Assembly (NCBI RefSeq): GCF_014904795.1
Contig: NZ_JACZFS010000017.1
Location: forward strand, 1-64,000
Length of the DNA: 64,000 nucleotides
Direction: 5' to 3'
Source: Nisaea nitritireducens
GTDB taxonomy: Bacteria > Pseudomonadota > Alphaproteobacteria > Thalassobaculales > Thalassobaculaceae
Shown here piece by piece: positions 9,893 through 18,734 of the stretch (its first letter is position 1; each line of letters opens with the position of its first letter). The notes under the pieces were generated by a model. It ran no database searches and was not told the DNA's origin. It saw only the letters and a program-made list of their open reading frames with translations. Made by a program: the position numbers and the translations under genes.

Positions 9893-9983
9893 TGTGGCTA
9901 CCCTCCCTCAAGGACTGCGGCTCTAATGGCCTCGTTGCCGGTTTGCCGGCACTTGAGGGACAGGATGAATACACGGCGGCGGA

Positions 9984-10049
9984 TGCACAGATGGCTATGC
10001 GCCCCGGGCGCCTCACTTGCACGAATGGCGAAATAGCTGCACGAACTGC
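9984..10049. promoter_or_regulatory. Candidate LytTR operator repeats upstream of coxM
   Basis: Three imperfect direct repeats of TGCACGAATGGC start at 9984, 10018 and 10038. On the strand of the cox genes the best copy reads GCAGTTCGT, matching 8 of 9 positions of the published LytTR half-site consensus. Its neighbour, GCCATTCGT, lies 20 bp away, close to the two-turn spacing of known tandem sites. The preceding gene encodes a LytTR protein. That this is its binding site is inference. Confidence 0.45.
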
Positions 10050-10069
10050 AGCGGCCACTGACGGCGGGG

Positions 10070-11239
10070 TTACAGTCCCAGCGCCTTGCGCACGTCGCCC
10101 ATATGGGACCGGCTGACCGGTATCGCCTCGCGGCTCTGCCCGGCGACCAGCACGAAGGCCTTGTCCTTCTGCCGCTCGAAACCCGCCGCATGCTCCATAT
10201 TGAGCAGGAAGCTCCGGTGCGTGCGCAGGAAGGCGGTGCCTTTCAGCACCCCTTCCAGCTTGGATAGTGACCACGGGCAGAAGACATGCGCCGCGCCGTC
10301 ATAGATCTCGGTGTAGTGACCGTCGGCCCTGATGGACCGGATGTTGTCCGGAGTCAGGAAGTAGGTCGTGTTGTTGCGTTCATAAGGAATACGGATCCGG
10401 CCGAGCGGTCCGGTCGGCATCGGGCGGGCCTGTTGCGCCGCGACCTCGTCGGATGCAGACACGCCGGCAAGAGCGGAAGCGTCTTCTCTCGTCTCGTCCG
10501 CTTCCGGCGCCGTCGTGCCGCGGACCGGGAGAGGGCCGTCCATCGGAAGCGCGGAAAGCAGGAACAAACCGCAGACGACAAAGGCGGCGACCGCGACCAC
10601 CAAGGCCAGATAGGTATCGGGCAGCATCGGGCCCTCCACCAGTATGGTGGTCGCGGTACGGCTGAAGGCGGTAGATGCCATGGCCGAATAGTGCATGCTG
10701 GATATCGTGACCCCCAGCACCAGCGCTCCGAGACTGAGCTGCATCAGGGTGCGCTTCTTGTAAGCGAGCGCCAGGGCACAGGTCGAGGACAGGACCGCAA
10801 TCATGGTCGGCAGCACGAAGCCGAACGGGCTATAGCTGACGATGCAGCTCCCCGTCAGGGCCTCCATGCCCACATAATGCATCGCCACGATGCCGCATCC
10901 GATGAGAGTTCCCGCCGCAACGGTCTTGGAAAGAGAACGGGTGCCCAGATGCATCAAGGCAAGGCCTGCGCCCGTGATCAGGATCGCGATCAGGACGGAG
11001 CCGAGCGTGTATAGCAGGTCGTAGGCTACCGGGACCGGCAGGCGCAGGGCCAGCATGCCGACGAAATGCATCGACCAGATCCCGCCGCCGATCGCCATCG
11101 CCGCTTTCGCAAGCTGTGCCTTGCGGGTCGCACTGTCTACATGGCGCAATCCGATCAGCAGCCGCAGCCCGGTAAAGGACGCCATCGCCGCGACCGCCAC
11201 CGACGCCACAACCAGAAGCGGATCATATGAGACGATCAT
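10070..11239 (-). CDS. coxC: MHYT-LytTR membrane sensor-regulator (CoxC-like)
   Basis: 389 residues. The first 230 or so form an MHYT integral membrane domain of about seven segments, with motifs MHFVGM (57-62), MHYVGM (120-125) and MHYSAM (182-187). These have been proposed to bind copper and sense a diatomic gas. After a charged linker, residues from about 285 to the end form a LytTR DNA-binding domain with FLRTHRSFLLN. This architecture and its place ahead of coxM match CoxC of O. carboxidovorans. It probably regulates the cluster. The histidines and methionines of all three motifs are present. Confidence 0.9.
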   Translation of the reverse strand: MIVSYDPLLVVASVAVAAMASFTGLRLLIGLRHVDSATRKAQLAKAAMAIGGGIWSMHFVGMLALRLPVPVAYDLLYTLGSVLIAILITGAGLALMHLGTRSLSKTVAAGTLIGCGIVAMHYVGMEALTGSCIVSYSPFGFVLPTMIAVLSSTCALALAYKKRTLMQLSLGALVLGVTISSMHYSAMASTAFSRTATTILVEGPMLPDTYLALVVAVAAFVVCGLFLLSALPMDGPLPVRGTTAPEADETREDASALAGVSASDEVAAQQARPMPTGPLGRIRIPYERNNTTYFLTPDNIRSIRADGHYTEIYDGAAHVFCPWSLSKLEGVLKGTAFLRTHRSFLLNMEHAAGFERQKDKAFVLVAGQSREAIPVSRSHMGDVRKALGL

Positions 11240-11385
11240 TTCGCCACCACCCGCAAGTTCCTCCCTAAATCGAGCCGGTTTGCCGACTTCTTCGTTCCCT
11301 TATTCAGTGTAACAAACATCGACTCGTTTAAGGAAGGCAAGCGGCACTCACCAGCCCTGGCCGAGGGGATTGCGGACATGAATCT

Positions 11386-11703
11386 GTGGGCGCATCGATC
11401 GTAGCTGGTGTGAATGCGGGTGAGATGATGGATGGCCTTGGTTTGGCTGAGACCACCCCCGGACCGCTCACCCTGGTAACCGAGTTTGTCGGTTTCCTCG
11501 CTGCCTATCGGGATGGCGGCATCATGCTTGGGATTGCCGGGGCGGCCCTGACGCTTTGGCAACCCGAGTTTGCAACATTTGACTGGCGCATAGCGGCACT
11601 GGCTGCGCTCAGCGGTCTGATGTTGCTGCGATGGCACTGAGGCATCGGCCGGGTACTGCCGATCTGCGCAGGACTCGCTTGGCTGATGGTCGACGGCCCT
11701 TAA
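11386..11703 (+). pseudogene. chrA (chromate transporter) remnant, copy 2
   Basis: Starts at a GTG and contains the ChrA signature LGLAETTPGPLTLV followed by FVGFLAAYRDGG. It then jumps within a few residues to what looks like the far C-terminus (TLWQPEFATFDWR...LMLLRWH). An internal deletion therefore seems to have removed most of the second transporter half. A TGA at 11638-11640 stands where copy 1 has TTG; reading through gives GIGRVLPICAGLAWLM and a TAA at 11701. The shared 105 bp with 2811-2915 are in direct orientation. Confidence 0.65.
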
Positions 11704-11809
11704 CACACCAGACTTAACCGGACCCGGGTGCTCACGCGCCCGGGTTCATGCCAACACAGAGCCAGCAACAGAACGAATTAGATCAGTCATGCTCCATAAA
11801 CATCATCAA

Positions 11810-13081
11810 TTACCCTTCTATCCCATGATTCACCGGCCGCCTTTCGCCGAAACGGTCCCAGAAGCCTTCATATAAACTGCCTAAACAGTCCTCAATCGAT
11901 GCATCATCAAGCGCTGTAAGTTGGGCCTGCAACGTTATTTCTGACATGAAGCATGGGCCGGACCAGTTGTGATCGCCGAGAGGAAAGCGAAATCCTTCTG
12001 ACGGCGCCATACCGAACTCGATGGAAATTGGCAGGGGCGTGTTGAAGTGCTCAACCATAGCTCGGGCCGTAATCGTCAACGTTCGACGGGTCTGGTGCTC
12101 CAACGCACCAATTGGTACGTAGGGCCAGCCTGGACCTCGACCAGCCTCTTCACGAAGAAGGTATGCTTCAACTGCCCAAACCTCGCCAGTTTCAAAGAGC
12201 TGCGTGGCGGACGAAACCTCGAAAGGGGCGTCACCGTTTCCACCGGCACGCTTGATCAGAACAACCCCATTTCGATTACGGCATAGGTTGAACCCGCCGT
12301 CGAAAGTTGTGAAATGCCTAGCATAGTCATGTAAATCCGCTGCGGCGATTCTTGGTACTTCATGAGGCGGCATCAGGCGCAAATATATTAACGGTCCTGA
12401 CGGGCTCATGAGATTAGAACCGTCACGACGCAGCTGGCCAAGTACCTCGTCAGGTTCCCACCAACGCGCCGAGTCTGTCGTGCTGTCGGCGCAATCAAAT
12501 GGGCCCAACGCTTCAGCTGCGGCAGCTGCAGCCGGTTCCTCTACATATGGCCGCAGTGCCTCAACAAGAAGTGACGTGAACTTCTTCGCCTCTGCCTTGA
12601 TCTCAGTGCTTACGGCGCCATCCGGCAAGTTGTATGAAAGAATCCCTGTCTTGTGCCGAAGATCGAAGGCCAACTCTTCGTGGCGACCAAATTCGAGGTT
12701 AAGGACCATCAACACGGACGCGTCGCCGAGTGTTCCTTGAGCATACCCAAGTTCGATCGCCACGTTCGGGTTTGTTAATTTTTTGGTCCGGCCGTCGACG
12801 CTGACAAGCTCAATTACGGGAGTCACATCGCAGATTACGACAGCAACTTCTCTGATCTTTGCGTATATGGTGTCTGCTAGCCCCGGCGAGCCTTTCACGC
12901 CCTTGCGATCCTGATCCAATTCAATTTCATCGCGCGCAGCCGGCTCGAGTTGAGACGTTTCATTTCGCTCGTCATTGAGCCTTTCGATTGCTGCCAACAA
13001 GCAGTCACGCACGAAATAGCGCCCTGTTTTGCCAGACCTATCTGACTGCCAAGACCAGAATACCTTCATGCCCGCATCCAT
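11810..13081 (-). CDS. TIR-like domain protein, possible defence effector
   Basis: 423 residues. Residues 5-155 look like a TIR/nucleoside-deoxyribosyltransferase-like fold: WSWQSD (9-14), GSPGLADTI (64-72), VVICDVTPV (81-89), NPNVAIELGYAQG (104-116) and FDLRHKTGILSY (139-150). Similar domains occur in prokaryotic defence proteins that use or degrade nucleotides such as NAD+. The C-terminal 250 residues match nothing I recognise and could be the sensing part. The gene stands alone, has visibly lower GC than its neighbours, and sits between a transporter scar and a tRNA, which suggests transfer. ATG codons at 13081 and 13069 are both possible; neither has a clear ribosome site. Confidence 0.6.
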   Translation of the reverse strand: MDAGMKVFWSWQSDRSGKTGRYFVRDCLLAAIERLNDERNETSQLEPAARDEIELDQDRKGVKGSPGLADTIYAKIREVAVVICDVTPVIELVSVDGRTKKLTNPNVAIELGYAQGTLGDASVLMVLNLEFGRHEELAFDLRHKTGILSYNLPDGAVSTEIKAEAKKFTSLLVEALRPYVEEPAAAAAAEALGPFDCADSTTDSARWWEPDEVLGQLRRDGSNLMSPSGPLIYLRLMPPHEVPRIAAADLHDYARHFTTFDGGFNLCRNRNGVVLIKRAGGNGDAPFEVSSATQLFETGEVWAVEAYLLREEAGRGPGWPYVPIGALEHQTRRTLTITARAMVEHFNTPLPISIEFGMAPSEGFRFPLGDHNWSGPCFMSEITLQAQLTALDDASIEDCLGSLYEGFWDRFGERRPVNHGIEG

Positions 13082-13229
13082 AAACGAATCATTGATGGTC
13101 TGTATCCACGCAAACGCTTCACAGCACGAGGCTACAATCTAGAGCACTATTGCAATATTAGCGTGCACTAGTCTTGGCAATTTTGTCCGGCGCCAAACAG
13201 GTTGGAAAAAATTAAGTGGGAGAAGAATT

Positions 13230-13305
<76 letters not shown>

Positions 13306-13525
13306 ACCTGAGCCGGGAGATCGTGTCTCCCGGCGCGATGCAGACAGATAATCGAAGCAACTATGCGATGCAAGGGCAAAGCGCCTCTTATCCAGGGCTT
13401 TGCATATCGCTCTACCCGTCCCATATAAGCAGGGTTAAAATGAGCAGCGCCAAGCGCTTGCCGAGCGCGCGACCGGACGGTACGGTCCGTTGCGTCGAAC
13501 ATCCCTGAAGGACGGAAACTCGCAC

Positions 13526-13804
13526 ATGCTGTCGTTGCTGAATCTCGTTAGTACAGTCATCCAGCTCTATATTTACGCGCTTTTCATCTTCATCATCCTG
13601 GGATGGCTTGTGCAGTTCAATGTGATCAATTCGCAGAATCGCTTCGTCTATCTGGTGATGGATTTCCTCTATCGCGTGACCGAGCCGCTGCTGCGCCCGA
13701 TCCGGAATGTGCTGCCGAACCTCGGCGGCCTCGATATCTCGCCGATTGTCCTGGTCCTGGGCCTGAGTTTTCTCCGCAGCCTGATGTGGGAATATCTCGG
13801 CTAA
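13526..13804 (+). CDS. YggT family membrane protein
   Basis: 92 residues starting MLSLLNLVSTV. Two hydrophobic segments (about 3-28 and 65-85) flank a loop with the family motif EPLLRPIRNVLP. YggT proteins are small inner-membrane proteins of unclear function, linked in some bacteria to division or osmotic stress. The ATG at 13526 is preferred over an upstream in-frame codon because GAAGGA lies ahead of it. It is followed after 13 bp by the DUF167 gene, the usual pairing. Confidence 0.85.
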   Translation: MLSLLNLVSTVIQLYIYALFIFIILGWLVQFNVINSQNRFVYLVMDFLYRVTEPLLRPIRNVLPNLGGLDISPIVLVLGLSFLRSLMWEYLG

Positions 13805-13817
13805 AACGCCGCACCGA

Positions 13818-14147
13818 ATGACCTCCCTGCCCTTTGAGACAGTCCCGGAAGGCTTGCGCCTGCGGGTCCGCCTGACGCCCAATGCATCGCGTGATGCCAT
13901 CGGCGGTGTCGCGATGGATGCGGAACAGGTCGCATGGCTGACAGCCACGGTCACCTCCGTTCCGGAGAATGGCCGCGCCAACAAGGCCCTGATCAAGATG
14001 CTGGCGAAAAGCTGGAAGTTTCCAAAAAGCAGCATTGATATCCGGTCCGGCACGACGCAGCGGCGCAAAACCCTGCTGATCGCAGGGAACGGGGTGGCTC
14101 TGGCGGCACAACTGGAACACTGGCTCACGCAACACGCACCCGGGTAA
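13818..14147 (+). CDS. DUF167 (YggU) family protein
   Basis: 109 residues with the DUF167 pattern: [15 protein letters not shown] near the start, then [18 protein letters not shown], then [12 protein letters not shown]. The family is a small alpha/beta fold of unknown function. It probably forms one operon with yggT and folD (gaps of 13 and 32 bp). Confidence 0.88.
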   Translation: MTSLPFETVPEGLRLRVRLTPNASRDAIGGVAMDAEQVAWLTATVTSVPENGRANKALIKMLAKSWKFPKSSIDIRSGTTQRRKTLLIAGNGVALAAQLEHWLTQHAPG

Positions 14148-14179
14148 TAGAAAGCACGGGCAATAAAGGGAAACACCCC

Positions 14180-15076
14180 ATGGGCAAAGCCGCACTGATC
14201 GACGGAAAGGCCTTCGCGGCCGGGCTGCGGGACCGCATCGGCACCGCCATCACGGAACTGAAAGCCAGGCATGGCGCTGTTCCCGGCCTTGCCGTCGTGC
14301 TGGTCGGCGAAGACCCGGCGAGCCAGGTCTACGTCCGCAACAAGGGCAAGCAGACAATCGAGAGCGGCATGGCCTCGTTCGAGCACAAACTCGACGCCTC
14401 GACCAGTCAGGATACTCTACTGAAACTGATCGCCGATCTGAATGCCGACCCGGCGGTCGACGGTATTCTGGTGCAGCTTCCCCTGCCCGATCATATCGAC
14501 GCCCAGGCCGTACTCGACACTATCACGCCGGAAAAAGACGTCGACGGCTTCCATGTCGTCAATGCCGGCCGTCTGGCGACCGGCGGCGATGCATTAGTCC
14601 CCTGCACCCCGCTCGGCTGCCTGCTGTTGCTGCGCGATCAGTTGGGCGACCTGACCGGCAAGCATGCCGTCATCGTCGGCCGCTCCAACATCGTCGGCAA
14701 ACCGATGGCTGCCCTGCTGCTGCGCGAAAGCTGCACGGTGACTGTCACCCACTCCCGGACCAAGGATCTGCCAGCGGAATGCCGCCGGGCCGATATCCTA
14801 GTCGCCGCCGTCGGACGACCGGAAATGGTCAAGGGAGACTGGGTGAAGCCGGGAGCGACCGTGATCGACGTCGGGATCAACAGGATCGACGCACCTGAGA
14901 AAGGCGAAGGCAAGACCCGGCTGGTCGGCGATGTCGATTTCGCCGGCGCCTCCGAAGTCGCAGGCGCCATTACTCCGGTGCCGGGAGGCGTCGGCCCGAT
15001 GACCATCGCCTGCCTGCTGCGAAACACGGTCGAAGCCGCCTGCCGCCGCCGCGGCTGGGATATGCCGGACCTATAA
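14180..15076 (+). CDS. folD: Methylenetetrahydrofolate dehydrogenase/cyclohydrolase
   Basis: 298 residues, full length. It interconverts 5,10-methylene-, 5,10-methenyl- and 10-formyl-tetrahydrofolate using NADP. The catalytic Tyr51 and Lys55 lie in YVRNK, the VQLPLP motif is at 98-103, the nucleotide-binding [10 protein letters not shown] at 167-176, and the C-terminal [11 protein letters not shown] signature is present. The cytosolic enzyme supplies one-carbon units for purines and formyl-methionine. Confidence 0.97.
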   Translation: MGKAALIDGKAFAAGLRDRIGTAITELKARHGAVPGLAVVLVGEDPASQVYVRNKGKQTIESGMASFEHKLDASTSQDTLLKLIADLNADPAVDGILVQLPLPDHIDAQAVLDTITPEKDVDGFHVVNAGRLATGGDALVPCTPLGCLLLLRDQLGDLTGKHAVIVGRSNIVGKPMAALLLRESCTVTVTHSRTKDLPAECRRADILVAAVGRPEMVKGDWVKPGATVIDVGINRIDAPEKGEGKTRLVGDVDFAGASEVAGAITPVPGGVGPMTIACLLRNTVEAACRRRGWDMPDL

Positions 15077-15152
15077 CCGAAAAAAAAAACATTCGAAATC
15101 ACAACCTTTGATATACAAATCCTTATCTTAATGCCTCCTGAGGAGCTGGGGA

Positions 15153-16118
15153 TTGGACCAAGAACGGACAAGGCAGACTGCAAGAGCTTTGGCGGTTTCC
15201 GGCTTTGTCTCGACCGTGCTCGCCGCATGCGGCATCGCACAGCACAACGCCGATACTTTCACTGCGGCCGGCGTTCTCTCAGGAAGCCGGATTGACCGGA
15301 CAGAGTGCCCCGACGACATGTCACATGTCTGGGTAGAGGTCGATAACCGCGGTGAGTGTCTACGCTACTTCAGTGCCGGGCTGGATGAAGCTAATCCTGT
15401 CGTCCACGTCTGGTTCCATGGAGACCGAATGGGACAGAGCGAGGAAGGAGAGGCCTGGATTTCCAAGTCCTATGAAGAACATGCCAACAGAGAAACTCTT
15501 CAGGGATTTGCCGACCGCGCTCTCTCGGATTACGGCTTGCCGTATATACGCTTTTCCCGGCCAGGAGTTTATGGCTCCTCTGGCGAGCACAAGACTCGGC
15601 GCCGTCCTCGTGAATCGGCAATCATCAATGCCGCCCTCGATCAGCTCAAGGAGCGATATCAGGTCGGTCGATTTTCCCTTACGGGACAGTCGGGGGGCGG
15701 CCACGTTGTCGCAGCCCTCCTGCCGAAGCGGACAGACATTGATTGTGCGGTGATGACATCCGGCGTTCTCTCAGTCCGGGAACGCGCCCGCGCCCACGGG
15801 TGGAAAACGGATATTACGGGTTACTGGGACTATTGGGACCCGATGGACCATATCGACCTGATCGTTAGAGATCCCAAACGCCGCATTTTTATCGTCGGTG
15901 ACCCATTGGATAGAAACACCCCTCTAGAGACGCAGCTTTCGTACCTTGACGCCGTCTCTAAGGCAGATCATTCAATTACCTTCCTACGCGCCAAGGGCAA
16001 GGGCCGGTCGCACCATTCTTTGAACTTAGTCGGCTTTCAGGTGGCCAAATGGTGCCTCGATGGCCTATCAGCGACGGAAATGCAATCACGCTTGCCGTAC
16101 CCGGCTTCAAAAGGCTGA
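15153..16118 (+). CDS. Putative alpha/beta-hydrolase lipoprotein
   Basis: 321 residues. The N-terminus ends in a lipobox LAAC with Cys26, so the protein is probably a membrane-anchored lipoprotein. A nucleophile elbow GQSGGG places Ser180 as catalytic serine; Asp in IVGDPLDRN and His in GRSHHS near the C-terminus could complete the triad. The start is a TTG with GAGGAG eight bases upstream. The substrate cannot be told. It stands alone after folD and converges with the DUF3253 gene. Confidence 0.6.
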   Translation: MDQERTRQTARALAVSGFVSTVLAACGIAQHNADTFTAAGVLSGSRIDRTECPDDMSHVWVEVDNRGECLRYFSAGLDEANPVVHVWFHGDRMGQSEEGEAWISKSYEEHANRETLQGFADRALSDYGLPYIRFSRPGVYGSSGEHKTRRRPRESAIINAALDQLKERYQVGRFSLTGQSGGGHVVAALLPKRTDIDCAVMTSGVLSVRERARAHGWKTDITGYWDYWDPMDHIDLIVRDPKRRIFIVGDPLDRNTPLETQLSYLDAVSKADHSITFLRAKGKGRSHHSLNLVGFQVAKWCLDGLSATEMQSRLPYPASKG

Positions 16119-16166
16119 AAAGGCCGGTTGCGGGAACGGATCTATCTTTTTGTCAGCAGCAACACC

Positions 16167-16445
16167 CTATTTGGGAACGTTAGACGTCCCGGCAGCGTAG
16201 CGGATCACGCCCTTCGCCTCGGCCAGCGGGACAGGCTTACCTTTCCGCAGTGCCACCAGCACCCCCTCGGCCTCCAGCACCACGGCGACCCGCTCAATTT
16301 GCCGCAACAGCGCCCGCCAGGCCGGTTTCGACCCACCTGGATCGCCGCCCGCCGCCGCGCCAATCTGGTTCGGGGAGAGCCGACCGTCTCCCCCGGCAGA
16401 GCCGAGCATCTCCCGAATCAGTTTTTTCAGGCTTTCGTCATCCAT
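16167..16445 (-). CDS. DUF3253 family protein
   Basis: 92 residues from MDDESLKKLIREML. The DUF3253 pattern is visible: a predicted winged-helix-like segment with SPNQIGAAAGG, then WRALLRQIERVAVVLEAEG and a C-terminal GKPVPLAEAKGVIRY. Function is unknown in the family. A longer reading to 16709 crosses into nnrU on the other strand and was not used. GGAAG precedes the chosen ATG. Confidence 0.8.
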   Translation of the reverse strand: MDDESLKKLIREMLGSAGGDGRLSPNQIGAAAGGDPGGSKPAWRALLRQIERVAVVLEAEGVLVALRKGKPVPLAEAKGVIRYAAGTSNVPK

Positions 16446-16554
16446 CTTTGCTTCCCGACCGGCTACACTTATATGGCCTGTGATGACCTGAAACCGGCTA
16501 CCCGTCCACCTCAAGAGTCGGGCGCCGCGGAGAACAACTGCTTTGGGGAGCGGT

Positions 16555-17250
16555 ATGACTGGAAGCCTGGACGCACTCTTCGCCGCCGTCGTGGCCTTTG
16601 TCGGCGGGCATTTCCTGCTCGGCTGGCCGAGCATCCGCGCGGCCCTGATCGAACAGATCGGCACCAACCGGTTCCGCGGCCTGTTCTCCCTCGCCGCCGG
16701 CGTTGCCATGGTCTGGATGGTTCTCGCCTACGGCGATGCGCCCTATGTCACGGTCTGGGAGCCGCCGCACTGGACCCGCTGGATCCCGAATGTCGTGATG
16801 CCGCTCGCCGCAATCCTGCTGGTCAGCGGCTACAATCCGTTCAGCCCGACAGCCATGATGGCAGAAGAGGATTTCGACGATCCCCATCTGGTGCGCGGCA
16901 TCCTGACGGTGACCCGCCACCCGGTCATGATGGCCATCGGCCTCTGGGCGCTGGCGCACCTGACCGTGCGCAGCGATGCCGCCTCAATGCTGCTGTTCGG
17001 AGGCATGGCTGTGCTGGCTTTCGGCGGCATGGTGAAGATCGATGCCAAAAAGCGGGCCGAGTTCGGCGCCAAATGGGCCCCGTTCGAGCTCTCCACCTCC
17101 GTCCTGCCCTTCCGCGCCATCCTTGAAGGCCGGACAAAGCTCGACTGGAAAGGCATCGGCTGGCTCCGCCTCGGTGCCGGGCTGGCGCTGTGGGCCGTGC
17201 TGCACGGCGCCCACCCCTATGTTTTCGGAGTCAGCGCAGTGCCGATGTGA
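16555..17250 (+). CDS. NnrU family membrane protein
   Basis: 231 residues with about six hydrophobic segments. The family motif VTRHPVMMAIGLWALAHL is at about 121-138, and DAKKRAEFGAKW follows. NnrU proteins were first linked to nitric-oxide reductase expression in denitrifiers and are related to isoprenylcysteine-methyltransferase-like membrane proteins. No denitrification gene is in the window, so the role here is open. The ATG at 16555 has GGGGAG just upstream; an in-frame TTG at 16543 is less likely. Confidence 0.85.
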   Translation: MTGSLDALFAAVVAFVGGHFLLGWPSIRAALIEQIGTNRFRGLFSLAAGVAMVWMVLAYGDAPYVTVWEPPHWTRWIPNVVMPLAAILLVSGYNPFSPTAMMAEEDFDDPHLVRGILTVTRHPVMMAIGLWALAHLTVRSDAASMLLFGGMAVLAFGGMVKIDAKKRAEFGAKWAPFELSTSVLPFRAILEGRTKLDWKGIGWLRLGAGLALWAVLHGAHPYVFGVSAVPM

Positions 17251-17268
17251 CGATGGCCTCCAGCCAGA

Positions 17269-17496
17269 TCAGCCGACCTCGTAGCGGCCCCGCGTCAACA
17301 GGATCAGCAGGACGAACATCACCGGCACCGCACACAGCGCCGGGATAATGATCCCCGGATAGCCAAACAAGACTGCGGACAATATCCAGAGCAGCCCGCA
17401 ATTCACGAGAAAAAATGTGAAAGCCGACTCGCCGCCGGTTTGCAGGTCACGAAGGCACCATCCGATGATCGGGATCGCGTGGAGCAATTTCAGCAC
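17269..17496 (-). CDS. Small two-helix membrane protein
   Basis: 75 residues with two strongly hydrophobic segments (about 25-44 and 47-67) and a short basic C-terminal tail. It starts with GTG preceded by AGAGGT. No family recognised. The first 15 residues (MLKLLHAIPIIGWCL) could form an amphipathic helix. It converges with nnrU, 18 bp apart. Confidence 0.5.
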   Translation of the reverse strand: MLKLLHAIPIIGWCLRDLQTGGESAFTFFLVNCGLLWILSAVLFGYPGIIIPALCAVPVMFVLLILLTRGRYEVG

Positions 17497-17697
17497 AGGA
17501 ATTACCTCTGGATTTGTTTTGGCAAAGGGTCTGAACGCGCATCAAAGCCAACACGACAGCAGGTGACGCACTTGATCCCACTTGGTCGGTGTCGCAACAG
17601 CCGGTCCCGCCGGTCGCACCGCTTTTTGGCAAAAATTGTGCAGCGCAACAATGTGCGATTTTGACGCAGATCAGGTTTAGGGTTATGCGCGCCCTGG

Positions 17698-18609
17698 CTA
17701 AGCGCTCCTGGACAGGGCAACCGCGATCCCGGCCCCCAGACGCGCATTCGCACGAACCAGCTCAATATTGGCCGTGAGACTCGCGCCGCCGGTCGCCGTA
17801 CGGATCTGCGCCAGAAGGTAAGGCGTCACCTGTTTGCCTGAGGCGCCGGTGCGTTTCACCTCAAACAAGGCGTCATCGATGATCCGCTCCATCGTCGCGC
17901 GATCCAGTGCATGTTCCTCCGGCACCGGGTTGGCGATCAGCATGCCGGTATCGAGGCCCAGATCCCGTCCGGCACGCCAAGCGGCGGCAATCTCTTCGGG
18001 GCTGTCGAGGCGCAGCGGCACACGCAACCCGCTGGCGCGGCAGAAGAAGGCCGGGAATTCGTCTGTGCCATAGCCGATCACCGGCACGCCTTTCGTTTCC
18101 AGGACCTCCAGTGTCTTCGGCAGATCGAGGATGGATTTCGCCCCCGCCGAGATCACCATCACCGGTGTTCGGGCCAGCTCATCCAGATCGGCGGAGATGT
18201 CGAAATCCAATTCGGCGCCGCGGTGCACACCACCAATCCCGCCGGTCGCGAAGACCTCGATGCCGGCTTTCGCGGCCAGGATCATGGTGGCGGCAACCGT
18301 GGTCCCGCCAGTCCAGCCCTTCGAAAGCGCAACGCCGAGATCGCGGCGAGAGAGCTTCACCGCATCTTCCATGGCGCAGAGCCGGACGAGATCCGGCGCC
18401 GAAAGCCCGATGCGAGGCGTTCCATCCAGCACCGCGATGGTCGCAGGCACCGCTCCCGCGTCGCGGATTTCAGCCTCGATCTCCCGGCCAATATGGAGAT
18501 TCTCAGGCTGCGGCAGGCCGTGAGTGAGAATGGTGCTTTCGAGTGCGACAACGGGACGGCCGTCGGACAAGGCCGTTTCAACCTCTTCAGAGAAGATCAG
18601 TCCGGTCAC
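17698..18609 (-). CDS. psuG: Pseudouridine-5'-phosphate glycosidase
   Basis: About 303 residues. It cleaves pseudouridine 5'-phosphate to uracil and ribose 5-phosphate. Family motifs are VVALESTILTHGLPQPEN, the GAVPATIAVLDG strand, GGTTVAATM, ATGGIGGVHRG and GYGTDEFPAFF. The start is uncertain: a GTG at 18609 follows AGGGAGA with good spacing, while the ATG at 18627 lies inside the adjacent palindromic repeat and lacks a ribosome site, so the GTG was preferred. No psuK kinase is adjacent. It lies downstream of argG on the same strand, separated by the repeat. Confidence 0.9.
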   Translation of the reverse strand: MTGLIFSEEVETALSDGRPVVALESTILTHGLPQPENLHIGREIEAEIRDAGAVPATIAVLDGTPRIGLSAPDLVRLCAMEDAVKLSRRDLGVALSKGWTGGTTVAATMILAAKAGIEVFATGGIGGVHRGAELDFDISADLDELARTPVMVISAGAKSILDLPKTLEVLETKGVPVIGYGTDEFPAFFCRASGLRVPLRLDSPEEIAAAWRAGRDLGLDTGMLIANPVPEEHALDRATMERIIDDALFEVKRTGASGKQVTPYLLAQIRTATGGASLTANIELVRANARLGAGIAVALSRSA

Positions 18610-18621
18610 ACTCTCTCCCTT

Positions 18622-18704
18622 CGTCATCCCGGACCCGATCCGGGATCCACGGATCATAGAGCGACGAACGCTATCCGTGGATCCCGATTTTCATCGGGAT
18701 GACG
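18622..18704. repeat. Palindromic intergenic repeat (REP-like)
   Basis: An 83-bp imperfect inverted repeat. The left arm runs CGTCATCCCGG...CCACGGAT and the right arm ATCCGTGG...CGGGATGACG, around a loop of about 18 bp. Its outer ends have the CGTCATCCCGG form frequent in alphaproteobacterial intergenic repeats. It lies between argG and psuG and would form a strong hairpin in the transcript, acting as a terminator or RNA stabiliser. It is the only copy seen in the window. Confidence 0.8.
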
Positions 18705-18734
18705 ACAGGGGGCAAGATGCCCCCAGGAGAGTGC

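Noticed and set aside
11236-11706. 156-codon minus-strand frame overlapping the chrA remnant
   Set aside because: It is antisense to the recognisable ChrA motifs and reappears as a shadow at copy 1.
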